Assembly (NCBI GenBank): GCA_018873225.1
Contig: JAEILZ010000003.1
Span: 186,001-250,000 of the forward strand
DNA from: [Phialemoniopsis] sp. UDSM-2020
Lineage: Eukaryota; Ascomycota; Sordariomycetes; Thyridiales; Thyridiaceae
Length of the DNA stretch: 64,000 nt
Reading direction: 5' to 3'
Shown: in pieces, positions 47,180 through 57,559 of the stretch
Numbering within the stretch: position 1 is the stretch's first letter
Layout of the letters: each line of letters starts with the position of its first letter
Notes under the pieces: model-generated
Database searches by the model: none
Told to the model about the DNA's origin: nothing
Seen by the model: only the letters and a program-made list of their open reading frames with translations
Made by a program: the position numbers and the translations under genes

Positions 47180-47312
47180 GAAATACCGGCACAACTTGAT
47201 CTGGATAATACCAGCGAAAGGACCATGCTTCTTGACATCCCCCACTCCCTCTCCGTTGTGCCCTAATAATGTAGCCACGGCACGGGTCAATTGTGTGCTG
47301 ACCGGCTGGTAG
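47058..47312 (+). other. Leader intron containing the riboswitch (predicted)
   Basis: The donor GTAACG at 47058 lies 13 nt before the aptamer, and GCTGAC followed by GGTAG at 47299-47312 offers a branch site and acceptor. An alternative acceptor is GTAG at 47274. The whole aptamer would be removed with the intron when the first donor is used. Exact ends need transcript data. Confidence 0.5.
47071..47234 (+). promoter_or_regulatory. Thiamin pyrophosphate (TPP) riboswitch
   Basis: The conserved core is present: CTGAGA at 47176-47181, ATACCGG at 47183-47189, and GATCTGGATAATACCAGCG ending near 47216. P1 pairs CAAGATAGCA (47071-47080) with TGCTTCTTG (47226-47234), leaving one bulge. P2 pairs CCGG of CCGGGTG with CCGG of ATACCGG. 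P3 is long: GCCGCTCGCACTGG pairs with CCAGTGCGGCGGC around a loop of about 50 nt, as in fungal members of the class. P4 shows CTT with AAG where bacteria have CCT with AGG, a compensated change. It lies in the leader intron of the pyrimidine synthase gene, where it is expected to control splicing in response to TPP. Confidence 0.93.
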
Positions 47313-47339
47313 CACTCGTTGCTTCGATCCGCCGTCAAG

Positions 47340-48502
47340 ATGTCGACTGATAAGATCACCTTCCTGACCAACTGGTAGGAACGGTCCTCAATTTGAAGGT
47401 GTATAGAACGATCATTCTAACGCAGTTTTTATTACCAGGCACGCCACCGCCTACCACGCACCTCTCTACCTGGCCCAGGCCAAGGGCTACTTCAAGGATG
47501 AGGGCATCAAGTTTGCTCTCCTAGAGCCCAATGATCCTAGCGTACGTCCTACATCTAGTCGATTGGCAATGCGAACCCAGAGACTGATTTTAAGTTCAGG
47601 ACGTCACCGAAATCATCGGCTCCGGCAAAGTCGATCTCGGCTTCAAGGCCATGATCCACACCCTCGCCGCCAAGGCCCGCGGCTTCCCTGTCACCTCGAT
47701 CGGCAGCCTGCTCGACGAGCCCTTCACGGGCGTCGTCTACCTCAAGGACAGCGGCATCACCACCGACTTCCGCTCCCTCAGGGGCAAGCGCATCGGCTAC
47801 GTCGGCGAGTTCGGCAAGATCCAGATCGACGAGCTGACCTCGCACTACGGCATGCAGCCGGGAGACTACACCGCCGTGCGCTGCGGCATGAACGTCTCCA
47901 AGGCCATCATCAACGGCGACATCGACGCCGGCATCGGCCTCGAGAACGTCCAGATGGTCGAACTCGAGGAGTGGCTCGCAGGCCAGGGCCGCCCCCGCTC
48001 CGACGTGCAGATGCTGCGCATCGACGAGCTCGCCGAGCTCGGCTGCTGCTGCTTCTGCACCATCCTCTACATCGGCAACGACGCCTTTGTCCAGCAGAAC
48101 CCCGACAAGGTCCGCGCCTTCATGCGCGCCGTCAAGCGGGCCACCGACTTCGTCCTCGCCGACCCGGGCGCCGCCTGGGCCGAGTTCGTCGCCGCCAAGC
48201 CCGTGCTGGCGACGGAGCTGGACCGCAAGATGTTTGAGCGCAGCTTTGCCTACTTCAGCAAGGACCTCAAGAACGTGCGCCGCGACTGGGACAAGGTCAC
48301 GCGCTACGGCAAGCGCCTGGGCGTGCTCGACGAGCACTTCGAGCCCAACTACACCAACGAGTTCCTCGAGTGGGCGTTCGAGGCTGACGCCGCCGACCCC
48401 GTGGGCGACCAGAAGCGCATGGTGCAGCTGCAGAAGGAGGTCGCTGCGCAGGGCGGCTTCCGCAGGCTCGCTGGTGCTGCTGAGGGCAAGGTTGCTGCTT
48501 AA
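47340..48502 (+). CDS. 4-amino-5-hydroxymethyl-2-methylpyrimidine phosphate synthase (THI5/NMT1)
   Basis: Makes the pyrimidine half of thiamin from pyridoxal phosphate and an active-site histidine of the protein itself, a single-turnover reaction needing iron. Exons 47340-47374, 47439-47541 and 47600-48502 give 346 residues. The start [25 protein letters not shown] is typical. The donor histidine is at the canonical position (His66, in [10 protein letters not shown]), and the iron-linked CCCFC motif is at residues 195-199, both matching yeast THI5 numbering exactly. Length matches yeast (340). A TPP riboswitch in the leader implies repression by thiamin. It converges on the PL20 gene. Confidence 0.97.
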
Positions 48503-48974
48503 GAAGCAGGAATGGTCTGCTAGAAAGGAGGGCGCTGGCTCGTCCTTCTCATCCACCGGCCATCGGGGTTACTCTAGTTACAGAGTCTACCACCTATAGC
48601 TTGTATGTCAGTCACTAGGATCTTCAACAGATACCTGTACTGAAATGTCAATATAACCCGGGTTCTTGCAATAAGTCTACCATTTTGATGCTATAAGTGA
48701 ACACAACCATGACAATTAGGTACAGGTTATGTGCTTTGTGAGATACAGTGATGCAGGTGGTTGATGACATATATTGACTGCCGGGTTCTACTATTTGTCA
48801 AGGGTTGTGTATATCTTGAAAGGAATGACGGCTGGATGTAAATGAGCGGGATAAGGAAGAAGCTGATTGAAATGAGTGACGAAAGGAAATGGCATTCGAT
48901 CAACAATGTCTCAGTCGCAACCCGCCCCTTGAGAACGAACCCCTTTTTCTGCGACATCCCAGGTCACATCAGAA
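48503..48974. other. Convergent intergenic region
   Basis: Spacer between the THI5-type and PL20 gene stops; no coding sequence seen. Confidence 0.5.
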
Positions 48975-49748
48975 TCACCAGGCAGTAGGATCGGCATCGG
49001 CATAGGTAGTTCCAATGGCAAGCTGGTCGTACCACACCTGCCGGAACCCCTGGGAGCCCTTCATGCCCTTGTCGTCATGCCAGCCGTTGGCGTACAGGCC
49101 GACGCGGAAGCTAAAGACGCGATCGTGCGCAATGGTCGTGGGTGTGTCGTACTTCTCGAGAACCTTGTTCCCGTCGAACCACAGCTTGTAGTAGCCCGTG
49201 CTGTCGCTCTCCCACTTGGCCTGGACCTCGACGCGGTGCCACTCGCCGGCGGTGACGGTCGCCACGGGAGGGTACGTGGTGGTGTGCTGGTCGCAGATGG
49301 TGCCCGTCTTGACGCGGGTGTAGAGCTGGTTCCCCTGGAGCCAGATCATGGACGAGGGCATCCAGTCGTCGCAGCCGGAGTCGTTAAAGTCGGCGATCCA
49401 CTGCGCGAGGTTGTACGACTGGGCCGGGGAGAACTGCCAGTCCTGCGAGAGGCGGAAGGCGAAGCCGTAGAAGAGCGTATCGCCGCGCTTGTAGCCGTAG
49501 TTGTGGAAGACCTCGGAGTGGTAGCGGCCCGAGTAAGACGGGTCGTAGGTCTGCGTCACCTTGATGGCGGAGTCGCCCTTGAACACGACGTTGGAGACCT
49601 GCGAGATGGTGCCCTGATGCTCGAGGCTGTGGCCGTCCGTGTTGGCTGGGTAGGTGCCAGGGTTGGCCCAGGACTGGGAGGCCGTGGCCGTGCCGGCCAG
49701 GACGGAGAAGATGGTGGCGGCAGCGCCGAGGATGGAGGCGAGAGTCAT
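48975..49748 (-). CDS. Secreted polysaccharide lyase, PL20 (glucuronan lyase type)
   Basis: Family PL20 enzymes cleave beta-1,4-glucuronan by elimination. The frame is intronless; ATG at 49748 gives 257 residues. MTLASILGAAATIFSVLAGTATA is a signal peptide. The body is a jelly-roll-type lyase sequence: YHSEVFHNYGYKRGDTLFYGFAFRL, YNLAQWIADFNDSGCDDWMPS and WHRVEVQAKWESDSTGYYKLW, then FSFRVGLYANGWHDD and a C-terminal RQVWYDQLAIG strand. An upstream in-frame extension of nearly 100 codons exists but lacks a signal peptide and is taken as leader. The enzyme would degrade glucuronan from fungal, algal or plant sources. It is convergent with the THI5-type gene. Confidence 0.9.
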   Translation of the reverse strand: MTLASILGAAATIFSVLAGTATASQSWANPGTYPANTDGHSLEHQGTISQVSNVVFKGDSAIKVTQTYDPSYSGRYHSEVFHNYGYKRGDTLFYGFAFRLSQDWQFSPAQSYNLAQWIADFNDSGCDDWMPSSMIWLQGNQLYTRVKTGTICDQHTTTYPPVATVTAGEWHRVEVQAKWESDSTGYYKLWFDGNKVLEKYDTPTTIAHDRVFSFRVGLYANGWHDDKGMKGSQGFRQVWYDQLAIGTTYADADPTAW

Positions 49749-51196
49749 GATGAGATCTTTGAGAGGGTTGTATAAAGCAGAGTGGATGATTGGGGTAGGC
49801 TCTGTAAGACTTCTTTGGGGGTGATGAGATGATTTTCTATTTTCGACTCTCGGGCAGCCCCTGATCTTTATATAGTCGGTTGCGAGACAGGGATGGCCTG
49901 CATGCCAACACTCTGTCCTTTGACCACGGCGTACAAGTGTGTAGAAACAGATGTTCACGGTTCCCCGAATTACTGATCGTGCCAATCCCAAGTGTAACAA
50001 GATGTGGTGGTGGCTATGTTGCAGCCAGCACAAAGGTAAGGTTGCGTTCTAAGACTCAAGGCTCGAATTGACTATATGTCGTCAGTTGGGGGCCGTCACA
50101 GCCCCTTACTCAGCGAAGGGGACTAGTCTCTGCAGAATAGATGTCGGTTTCAATTGCGATGTTGCGATGATATGATGTTTGTTCAATCCCTCAATTGGGC
50201 TGCGAAAGCCGAGCTTGTGAGGTGACACGAACGTCTCCTCTCGGCAACACGGGGAGGTCAGGAAAGCTCGTGATAGAGCTTATTGCGGTGCTGTTGCTGG
50301 AGATCAATGCAAGGGGCTGACATAAGAACTCAATCACTCAAACACCTCTCACTCTCAGTACGATGGAGCAGATGTGTAACGGTACACAGTGTTGAGTGAA
50401 CACGATCTGTGCCTTTGCCTGTTGCTGTGACATCAACTCAGGGCTTGGGGCTGACAGATGGGCACATCACACAGCCCCATCAGTGTAACTCTGGCGTTGC
50501 TAGTGTGCATCTCAAGAGACAGTGTTAGTCTTTACTCATCGTTGGTCGAATCCGTCAGCAGAATGTTATTATTGGCTCGGAATTAGTCATCGTATCTGTT
50601 AATTGATGCGACCTCTCTGTCTTTGCCTTGCCCGACTTTAAAAATTACAACTTGAGAAGAAAATGGGGTTCAAGGTCGTGATTCTGCCTTCACAGGACGA
50701 CTTTGCCCGACCTGTGCTCAATTATTTCAGAGAGGGTCTGCTTAAAGATGCGTCTCACTGTTTAAAACAGTGGTTTATTACTAGCACCTACATCTCCTCA
50801 TAATGTGGTAATCCGGGATGATGCGAACTTATGCCAGGGCTGCAATCGACAGAGTAATTTCTCCTGCGCTATGGATCTGAAAGGCTATCAAGAAAAAGTC
50901 CAGAATTTGCTCCTCCTATTACGAGATTCAAAGTCGAGGGTTGTCTGTGCTATCACTGTTCCTATGTCTTGGCTGCAGCGGCCCCCACCAGCAGACAGTC
51001 CTGATGGCGACTCTCTTACACGTGAATTCACCCCGCATAAGCCTGTAAGTACTCCGTAAGACAAGATCCGCGTCTTCGCGAGCGGGAATCTCGCGGGCAA
51101 ATGACGCACGTTACGTAGACAGATTTCTGATTGGACTCGCTTACGAGACATTGTTCACGACGACAAACCCGTCTCCCGCCCACACTATCCTCCATC
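49749..51196. other. Intergenic region upstream of PL20 and of the nucleotidase relic
   Basis: No recognisable gene. A TACTCCGTA element lies at 51050-51058. A GGGGCTGACA word occurs twice near 50,314 and 50,449. Promoters of both flanking genes must lie here. Confidence 0.4.
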
Positions 51197-52298
51197 ATGG
51201 CCGCGACAGACTCGTACGAGCAGGAACGCCGCCTGGCTGACTGGCCGTGCGGCAGGCGGTCATCGTGACCAAGAAGGTCCTCCAGCTCGTCGAGAAGGGC
51301 GAGTTGGGCAAGAAGGACAAGACCTCGCCCTCGCTCGCCGACTTTGCCGCCCAGGCCCTGCTCGTCGCTGCTCTGCACCACAGCTATCCGGATGACACCA
51401 TCGTCGGCGAGGAGGACACCTCGCTGCTGCGCGAGCGGCCGGACCTCGCCACCAAAGTGTGGGAGCTGGTCTGCTCCGCCCCGCCCGCCTCGATGATGAA
51501 GAGAGCAACAAGCTGCTGCACCCGCCGCAGTCCCAGGAGGAGACGCTTGAGGCCATCGACCTCGGCGGCAAGTCCTACGGCGGGCCTCATGGGCGCGTGT
51601 GGATGATCGACCCCGTCGACGGGACGAAAGGCTTCCTGAACGGCGGGCAATTTGTCGTCTGCGTAATCCTGCTCGTCGACGGCGAGGAGAAAGTAGCCGC
51701 CTTTGGCTGCCCGCACGTCAGCCTTGAGGCAGGGCGCGTCTCGGAGCAGGACACCTTCCCCGAAGGGCCCGGGTGCCTCATCTCGGCCACACGGGGCCAA
51801 GGGACCACCGTCAGACCCTTGTCCACGGGCGCGTTGCTTCCCGCACGACAGCTTGCCAAGCGCGGCCCCGTCGGCGACCTGGCCTCGCTACGCTTCTGCG
51901 AAAACACAAAGACGACGTCGCCGCAGTTCGCCGACCCGCACAAGATAGCTGCCGAATTGGGGGCGCCCTGGGACCCCATTCACGTCTACAGCACGCAGCT
52001 GCGGTACCTGACACTCACGCTCGGCTTTAGCGACGTTGTACTTCGCCTGCCACTGCCCGGGGATGCGCCGGCGCGCGTCTGGAACCACGCCGGCGGCATC
52101 ATGGTGTTCGAGGAGGCGGGTAAAAAGGTGACGGACCTCAGCAGGAAGCCGCTGAACTCGACCGCCGGTCGGGATCTGACGGAGAACTTTGGGCTTATCG
52201 CCGCACCGGCTAGCATTCATTCACAAGCCGTGGACGCTGTGCGGAAAGTGCTGCTGTCATACCCTGAGTATGAAGGTATCATCAATGACGGTTCATGA
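51197..52298 (+). pseudogene. Decayed 3'(2'),5'-bisphosphate nucleotidase (HAL2/MET22-like)
   Basis: Intact relatives hydrolyse PAP to AMP in sulfate assimilation. The sequence is recognisable throughout but lies in three frames. It starts MAATDSYEQERRLA at 51197; one base is missing near 51240, after which VRQAVIVTKK continues in another frame. At 51477-51486 a tandem CGCCC duplication shifts the frame again before LDDEESNKLLHP, which then runs to 52298. GEED and IDPVDGTKGF (metal-binding) remain, but the third metal ligand motif reads WNHAGG where relatives have WDHA(A/G)G, and SPSLADF has lost a residue of the usual SPVT-x-D motif. Both shifts together with the lost ligand argue for a pseudogene rather than sequencing error alone. 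The start and end codons are kept. Confidence 0.75.
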
Positions 52299-53207
52299 AT
52301 CAAGGCCGTAGGATCTTTGGAGGTCTGTGCCGCAAGGAGATCCCGCTGCCTCACAACAGGACCGAGGATCTTCTTGCGGGTATACTCCCTGCTGCTGTAC
52401 AAGCGCAAACCCTCCGGCTGCCCTTACATCATGCCATCTCCAACATCCACACATATGCTACAGGTAGGTCTCACTTTGATCGTTGCAAGTTTCTGGTCCG
52501 CCAAAGAGATAGGATGAGCAGAAACAATTCATCAAACAGGATCGGGAGAGGAGAAGGCAACCCTCTCCAAGTCGTCTTTGGCCGGCGCCTCCATATCAAT
52601 GACTGATCCTTCTGCGGCAACCTCGCTGTTAGAAGCTGTACCGCATGTGTGGATAAGTGCTTGCTCGTGCTCATCTGTCGGCAAACGTCGAGTCTCAGTA
52701 AGTACCTGTTCAAGTCTTCAGCTCGCCGGGAACGGGCCAGGTTTGTGATGGCCCAAATACTGCAATGTGACTGCAAGCCGAAAGGTCATGTCCTAATTCC
52801 ATGGAGCCAAGTGTAACCAAGAGATGCGATGCTCTATGAGCTTTAGAGATGCGAAGAGACCCTCTCAAATATTTCTGTGCTCCTTGGTGTCATAAGTCGG
52901 CGTATCTTAGTTTATATAGCGGAGCTTGCAGCTCCCGACTGCCGTCATTTTGGCGCCGTTGAGGGGCAATTCATGCCCCGCCTTCCGCTCCAGCACCCGC
53001 CGCAACGCTTATCAAGCAGAGAAATTTATTCCATCATTTTCTCGACAGTCGCAAACTTACTAAGAACTGCCCGTTGACTTTTTAGAAAGGGCGTTTCGCA
53101 TTCCCGCACGCTGCTTGCATACTTCAAGTTCAGCTACAGTGTTCTCACTAGGGGATCCTTATCTTAACGAATCACCACATACCGCGTTTCAACACACATC
53201 ATCCGCA
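52299..53207. other. Intergenic region
   Basis: Between the nucleotidase relic and the SQT1-like gene; presumed promoter of the latter. No gene seen. Confidence 0.45.
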
Positions 53208-54722
53208 ATGTCGTCCTCACACAACCCCCACCAGCAGGACGACCCCGAGGATGAGGACCCCGACATGCTCGATGCCGACGACGCACTCGAGGAGGTCGAG
53301 CAGGGCGAGGGCGATGATGTCGCCATGGACAGCGACGACGATCAAGAGGAGATTGCGCTCGAGAACGACTCGATCGCCTACTTCGACGCACACAGAGACT
53401 CCGTCTTCTGCATAGCCCAGCACCCCAAATACCCATCCCTCATCGCGACTGGAGGTAGCGAGGGCGACGACGACGACGCGCCAGGCAAGGGATACCTCTT
53501 CGACACCTCGGCCGCCGAATCGAGGCCAGTCCTGCCTGCTAGCTACAGCAACGACCCCAACGCGAGGACAGAGGGCACGCAGCTGCTCCCGCTCTTCAGC
53601 ATCGACGGCCACACAGACTCGATCAACACACTCGCATTTACGTTACCCGACGGCGACTTCCTCGTCTCTGGCGGCCTCGACGGCCGCCTGCGCACGTACG
53701 CGCTCAGGGTCGCCCCCGGCCAAGAACCAAAGTTCAAGTTCCTCGCCGAGTCGCAAGAGGTCCCCGAGATCAACTGGGTCGCCCCCTGCCCCTCGCCACA
53801 ATACCCCAACACCGTCGCCCTCGGCGCCTCGGACGGCTCCGTCTGGGTCTACACCATCGACCTGACCGACCTCGCCAACCCCCTGCAGATCGTCCAGTCG
53901 TACTTCCTCCACACCGGCCCCGTCACGGCCGGCACGTGGACGCCAGACGGCAACCTCCTGGCCACCGTCTCCGAGGACAGCAGCCTCTACGTGTGGGACG
54001 TGTGGGGCCTCGCCGCCGGCAAAGGCCTGGTAGGTGACAACGGCCAGACCTGCGTCGGGCTGACGGCCGCCGATCAGCGCTTCGAGGTCGAGGGCGGCCT
54101 CTACTCGGTCGCCATCTCCCCGAGCGGCAGCTTCCTCGCCTGCGGCGGCGCGGGCGGCGCCATCCGCATCGTCGGCATGCCCAGGCTCGCCGACAGCGGC
54201 GCACAATTTAGCAAGCCCGCGGCAGGCAAGGCCCGGCCGGGTCGCTCCGCCGAGCCCGCCGCGCAGGCCGGCGCCATCCTCGCCGCGCTGCAGGTCCAGT
54301 CCGACAGCATCGAGACGCTGGCCTTTGCACCCGCCCCGCAGACCCTGCTGGCCGCCGGCTCCGTCGACGGCAGCGTCGCCGTGTACGACACGTCGCGGTC
54401 CTTTGCGCTGCGGCGCAACATCGCCGGCGCGCACGAGGACTTCTCCGTCGTGAAAGTCGAGTGGGTGCGCAGCCCGGGCGCGGCGGGCGGGTGGCTGCTC
54501 ACGAGCTGCGGCATGGACGGCGTCGTGCGCCGGTGGGACCTGCGCGGCGCGACGCCGGCGCAGAACATCTCGGGCGCGGCGGCGGCGGGCCTGGTCAAGG
54601 AGTGGAAAGGGCACCGGGGCGACGGCGAGGGCGGAGGCGTGCTGGGCTTCGTGCAGGGGGAGACGGGGGAGCGGATCGTCACGGCTGGCGACGATGGTGT
54701 GGTGCTTGTGTTTGAGGCGTAA
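53208..54722 (+). CDS. SQT1: WD40 ribosome-biogenesis protein, SQT1/AAMP homologue
   Basis: Intronless, 504 residues from ATG 53208 (GCAATGTC). The N-terminal 60 residues are very acidic (DDPEDEDPDMLDADDALEEVEQ), followed by WD40 repeats: FDAHRDSVFCIAQHPKYPSLIATGG, IDGHTDSINTLAF with LVSGGLDGRLRTY, LHTGPVTAGTWTPDG with LYVWDVW, and later VKVEWVR with DGVVRRWDLRG and a final IVTAGDDGVVLVFEA. In yeast, Sqt1 chaperones ribosomal protein L10 (uL16) through its propeller. The acidic extension fits a partner binding basic ribosomal proteins. Upstream in-frame codons exist but have no better start context. Confidence in SQT1 versus another AAMP-type protein is good, based on the acidic start and repeat order. 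Confidence 0.9.
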   Translation: MSSSHNPHQQDDPEDEDPDMLDADDALEEVEQGEGDDVAMDSDDDQEEIALENDSIAYFDAHRDSVFCIAQHPKYPSLIATGGSEGDDDDAPGKGYLFDTSAAESRPVLPASYSNDPNARTEGTQLLPLFSIDGHTDSINTLAFTLPDGDFLVSGGLDGRLRTYALRVAPGQEPKFKFLAESQEVPEINWVAPCPSPQYPNTVALGASDGSVWVYTIDLTDLANPLQIVQSYFLHTGPVTAGTWTPDGNLLATVSEDSSLYVWDVWGLAAGKGLVGDNGQTCVGLTAADQRFEVEGGLYSVAISPSGSFLACGGAGGAIRIVGMPRLADSGAQFSKPAAGKARPGRSAEPAAQAGAILAALQVQSDSIETLAFAPAPQTLLAAGSVDGSVAVYDTSRSFALRRNIAGAHEDFSVVKVEWVRSPGAAGGWLLTSCGMDGVVRRWDLRGATPAQNISGAAAAGLVKEWKGHRGDGEGGGVLGFVQGETGERIVTAGDDGVVLVFEA

Positions 54723-56182
54723 GGGGCAATGATAGAGGGGCGATGATACCAAAAACGGATAGAGTAATAAGAGGTGCCATTGACCTTGCTTGTACCTGCC
54801 TACCTGTTGAAATGCGTTGTGACAGCGTGGTCGTCACCTCCTGGATGGACCTGCATGTATTGGTGGCATATGCCGTGATGAGCTATGAGGCCGAATTCGA
54901 GGCACAGCTGTTCACAGCGCTCCGTGCCGAAGAAACGAAGGATTCCACAAGCGATATGGCGCTCGAAAGGGTGGCCATTTAGGGAAGTACGGAGTACCAT
55001 GTCGTTCCAAAACGGGTCTCTTCAGAAAGGGCTTGATATGCAGAGCTAGATCCTTCGCGCTGTATGCTCCATTTAAGCTTACTCTACCTATCTCTTTGGC
55101 TAGGTGCTCAAAGGCGTTTCGAAGACCACTACTACACATTGTCCATACAACAAGAGGCTACCAGATACAAGACAGCAGAAGAGAGAATCAAACTCGCGGT
55201 TTATGGGGAGCCAATGTTCGTAGATGGCAGAATTGTGCATTCCCAAGACCAGACCTTACAGGAGCGGCCGCTTGGCGCAGAATTCTATTGATCCTGCACA
55301 ACGGGGTTGCTGCTCCACCATAGACATCGACCTTGCGTACCTAGGTCGCTAGAGGTGAATACTAGCATTGAAGCACAACTATGTACTCCGTAGTGAAGCC
55401 AAAACTAGCGCTGACTGCAAATAAGGCCTTCTTCATGGGAGCATGGTGGTATACAAGACAGGTTTGACTGAATGTGGTGTCAATTCACAGTTTGCAGCCC
55501 GGCGTAATCGTTCGCCCCAGAGTGCTGTCGAAACGTTGCACTAAAAATGTACAAAGAGGATGCCGCTTCTGGAAGCTCCTTTGCGACGCAACCATGCTTC
55601 CAGCTTATTATCCCAGGGGTCCCATCCTGTTTACTGTCGAAAGCTGCCTGTGAGTTAGTTTAGCTCGTTGACCACTTTCGCCCTATACGCCCTTTCCGAT
55701 GTGTTCGTTGAGATACGGAGCGATGAAGGTGTTGATTACACAGGCATCCCAAAAATTGTATGAGGAGGTTAGTAGGCCAAGTACTAAAGCTGTCATGTGT
55801 CCCTGAATGGCGGCCTTTCCCTAGCTTCACTGCCGGAGCTCTGAGTCGCCGTGCTTGGCGACTCCCAGCGGCCGTGGTGGAGCGAGGCGATGCAACGCTA
55901 ATATGCCACCCCGGCGGGCGGGAAGGTTCTGAATGCCCATAAGGGGGAGGTAAGGACGTAAGCGCTTGGCTGCATCATAAATGAAAGCGTGAGATTTTGC
56001 GAGATTTCATTCTTCGTTTGCAAGCATCGATCCCATCGCGCGAACCACCTAAACTACAATAGTATTGCAGCGGTTTTGGGAACGGCGCGAACCTTTCTTT
56101 GGCGCTGCAGAGCAAACAAACAGCTCCGACTTCAGATAAGGTTTGGATCTTGGTCGGCCAGCAACGAGGTAGCACAGCAATC
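54723..56182. other. Intergenic region
   Basis: 1.46 kb between genes. Two TACGGAGTA-type elements lie at 54988-54996 and 55384-55392. A 75-codon frame at 55064-55291 looks somewhat protein-like but has no support from flanking exons or a known family. Promoter of the sulfotransferase-like gene is presumed to lie at the right end. Confidence 0.4.
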
Positions 56183-57257
56183 ATGGGCGGCGTACCCTCG
56201 GTCCCAACGGACCCCAACCGCACGCTCCAGGTCATCGGCGCTGGATACTCCCGCACCGGCACGGTGTCGATGCAGATGGCCCTGGAGAAGCTGCTCGACG
56301 GGCCCGTAATGCACGGCGGCACGGCCATCCTCGGCCGCGAAGACGGTATGTTTCGAACCTGTCCCTGAGCTTGGGGCGGCAGCACCACTTGAGTGCCGAC
56401 CTTAAGTCAGATGCACAAATGTTGATAGCTACTGACCACACACCTCCAGAGTACTGCAAGAGGTGGCTGGCAGTGTACGAGGCGCACGCCGCCGGCGACA
56501 GGGTCAAGAAGCTCAAGGCCCTGCGCGAGGCGACACGGGGTTTCGTCGGCATCACCGACCTGCCCGGCAACAACTTCATCGAGGAGTTGGTGGAGCTGTA
56601 CCCGGACGCCAAGGTGGTGGCCGTGCACCGCGACGCCGATAAGTGGTGGAAGAGCGTCGAGCTGATCATGAAGAACACGACGCCCAAATGGCTTCATTAC
56701 TACCTCGCGCCCGTCCCCGGTTGGCGGCACTTTCCCACGTTTGTCAGGTGGTTCGAGTACAGGTTCGTCCATCCTTGTTGGCGCGGCGTAGAATAGCAAG
56801 GTATCTTCCAGACTGACCGGTGTTTCTCCCAATTTGACAGAGGCGAGGAGATCCTTAGGACGGAGTGCCCAGAGCTAGTCGACTGGCAAAGTAGGTTTCC
56901 TCTCAGCCGCTCTTATTGCTGAACTGAATCTTCTCCCACTCGCCGCATGCGCTGACCGCAAACTCTCGTGTAGACGTCGGGAAGGACCTTCTTGCTCACC
57001 ACAACAAGTGGGCAGCGAGCTTCGTGCCGCCAGAAAAGTTCCTTCTCATGGAGCTCAAGGACGGATGGGAGCCGCTGTGCGAGTTCCTGGACAAGCCCGT
57101 ACCCAAGGAGCCCTTCCCCAGGGCCAACGATGCGGCGGCGGTCGAGCAGACGGCCAGGGATGTTCTGGGCAAGACCGCGCTGGTGTGGTTGGGCATCTTT
57201 GCGACGACGGGCGCGGTCGGCTATGGTGCCCTGAAGTTGTGGGAGATGAGCATGTAG
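56183..57257 (+). CDS. Sulfotransferase-like P-loop protein with C-terminal membrane anchor
   Basis: Four exons, 56183-56345, 56450-56762, 56841-56890 and 56974-57257, give 269 residues. The start MGGVPSVPTDPNRTLQVIGAGYSRTGT carries the P-loop-like nucleotide segment GAGYSRTGTVSM of the fungal Sulfotransfer_4-type family. Later motifs are GFVGITDLPGNNFIEELVELYPDA, KVVAVHRDADKWWKS and HNKW with KFLLMELKDGWEPLCEFL, all typical. The last 25 residues form one hydrophobic span (TALVWLGIFATTGAVGYGAL), suggesting a tail anchor. Relatives are often annotated as NAD-dependent epimerases, which the sequence does not support. The substrate is unknown. All introns are GT-AG. Confidence 0.88.
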
Positions 57258-57559
57258 GTCGATGGGAGGGAGAAAAGGAGAGAGAGAAAGAAATGGATTG
57301 AGGTTTGCGAGATGTCGTTGTTGTTGGTGTTACGGGGTCTCGGCTACCCTCCGCGGTGGCTTACATGGGGTAACAACAGCGATGGCGAAAGATGTGCCCC
57401 CGATTGCGCCTTCATTTCCCAAATCAGGAAGTCCCAAGTCAACAAGTCGGATGAAAGCCAATTACATTTTTCAGCAAAGCATTTGATTTTTGTCCCTTGC
57501 CAGAACTCCAAATTTCACAGATATCTCTACATGGAAGTGCGTGCTCATTTGACAACAGT
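57258..57559. other. Convergent intergenic region
   Basis: Short spacer between two stop codons; no gene. Confidence 0.5.

Noticed and set aside
48087..48599. Alternative frame inside the THI5-type gene
   Set aside because: Overlaps the clearly conserved frame and is a Ser/Pro/Arg-rich shadow.
51197..51260. Intron to repair the first frameshift of the nucleotidase
   Set aside because: The only donor and acceptor pair (GTACGA ... GGCAG) joins exons into an immediate stop and deletes the conserved start of the protein.
55064..55291. 75-codon frame with protein-like composition
   Set aside because: No flanking exon, family match or promoter evidence; kept only as a note in the intergenic entry.
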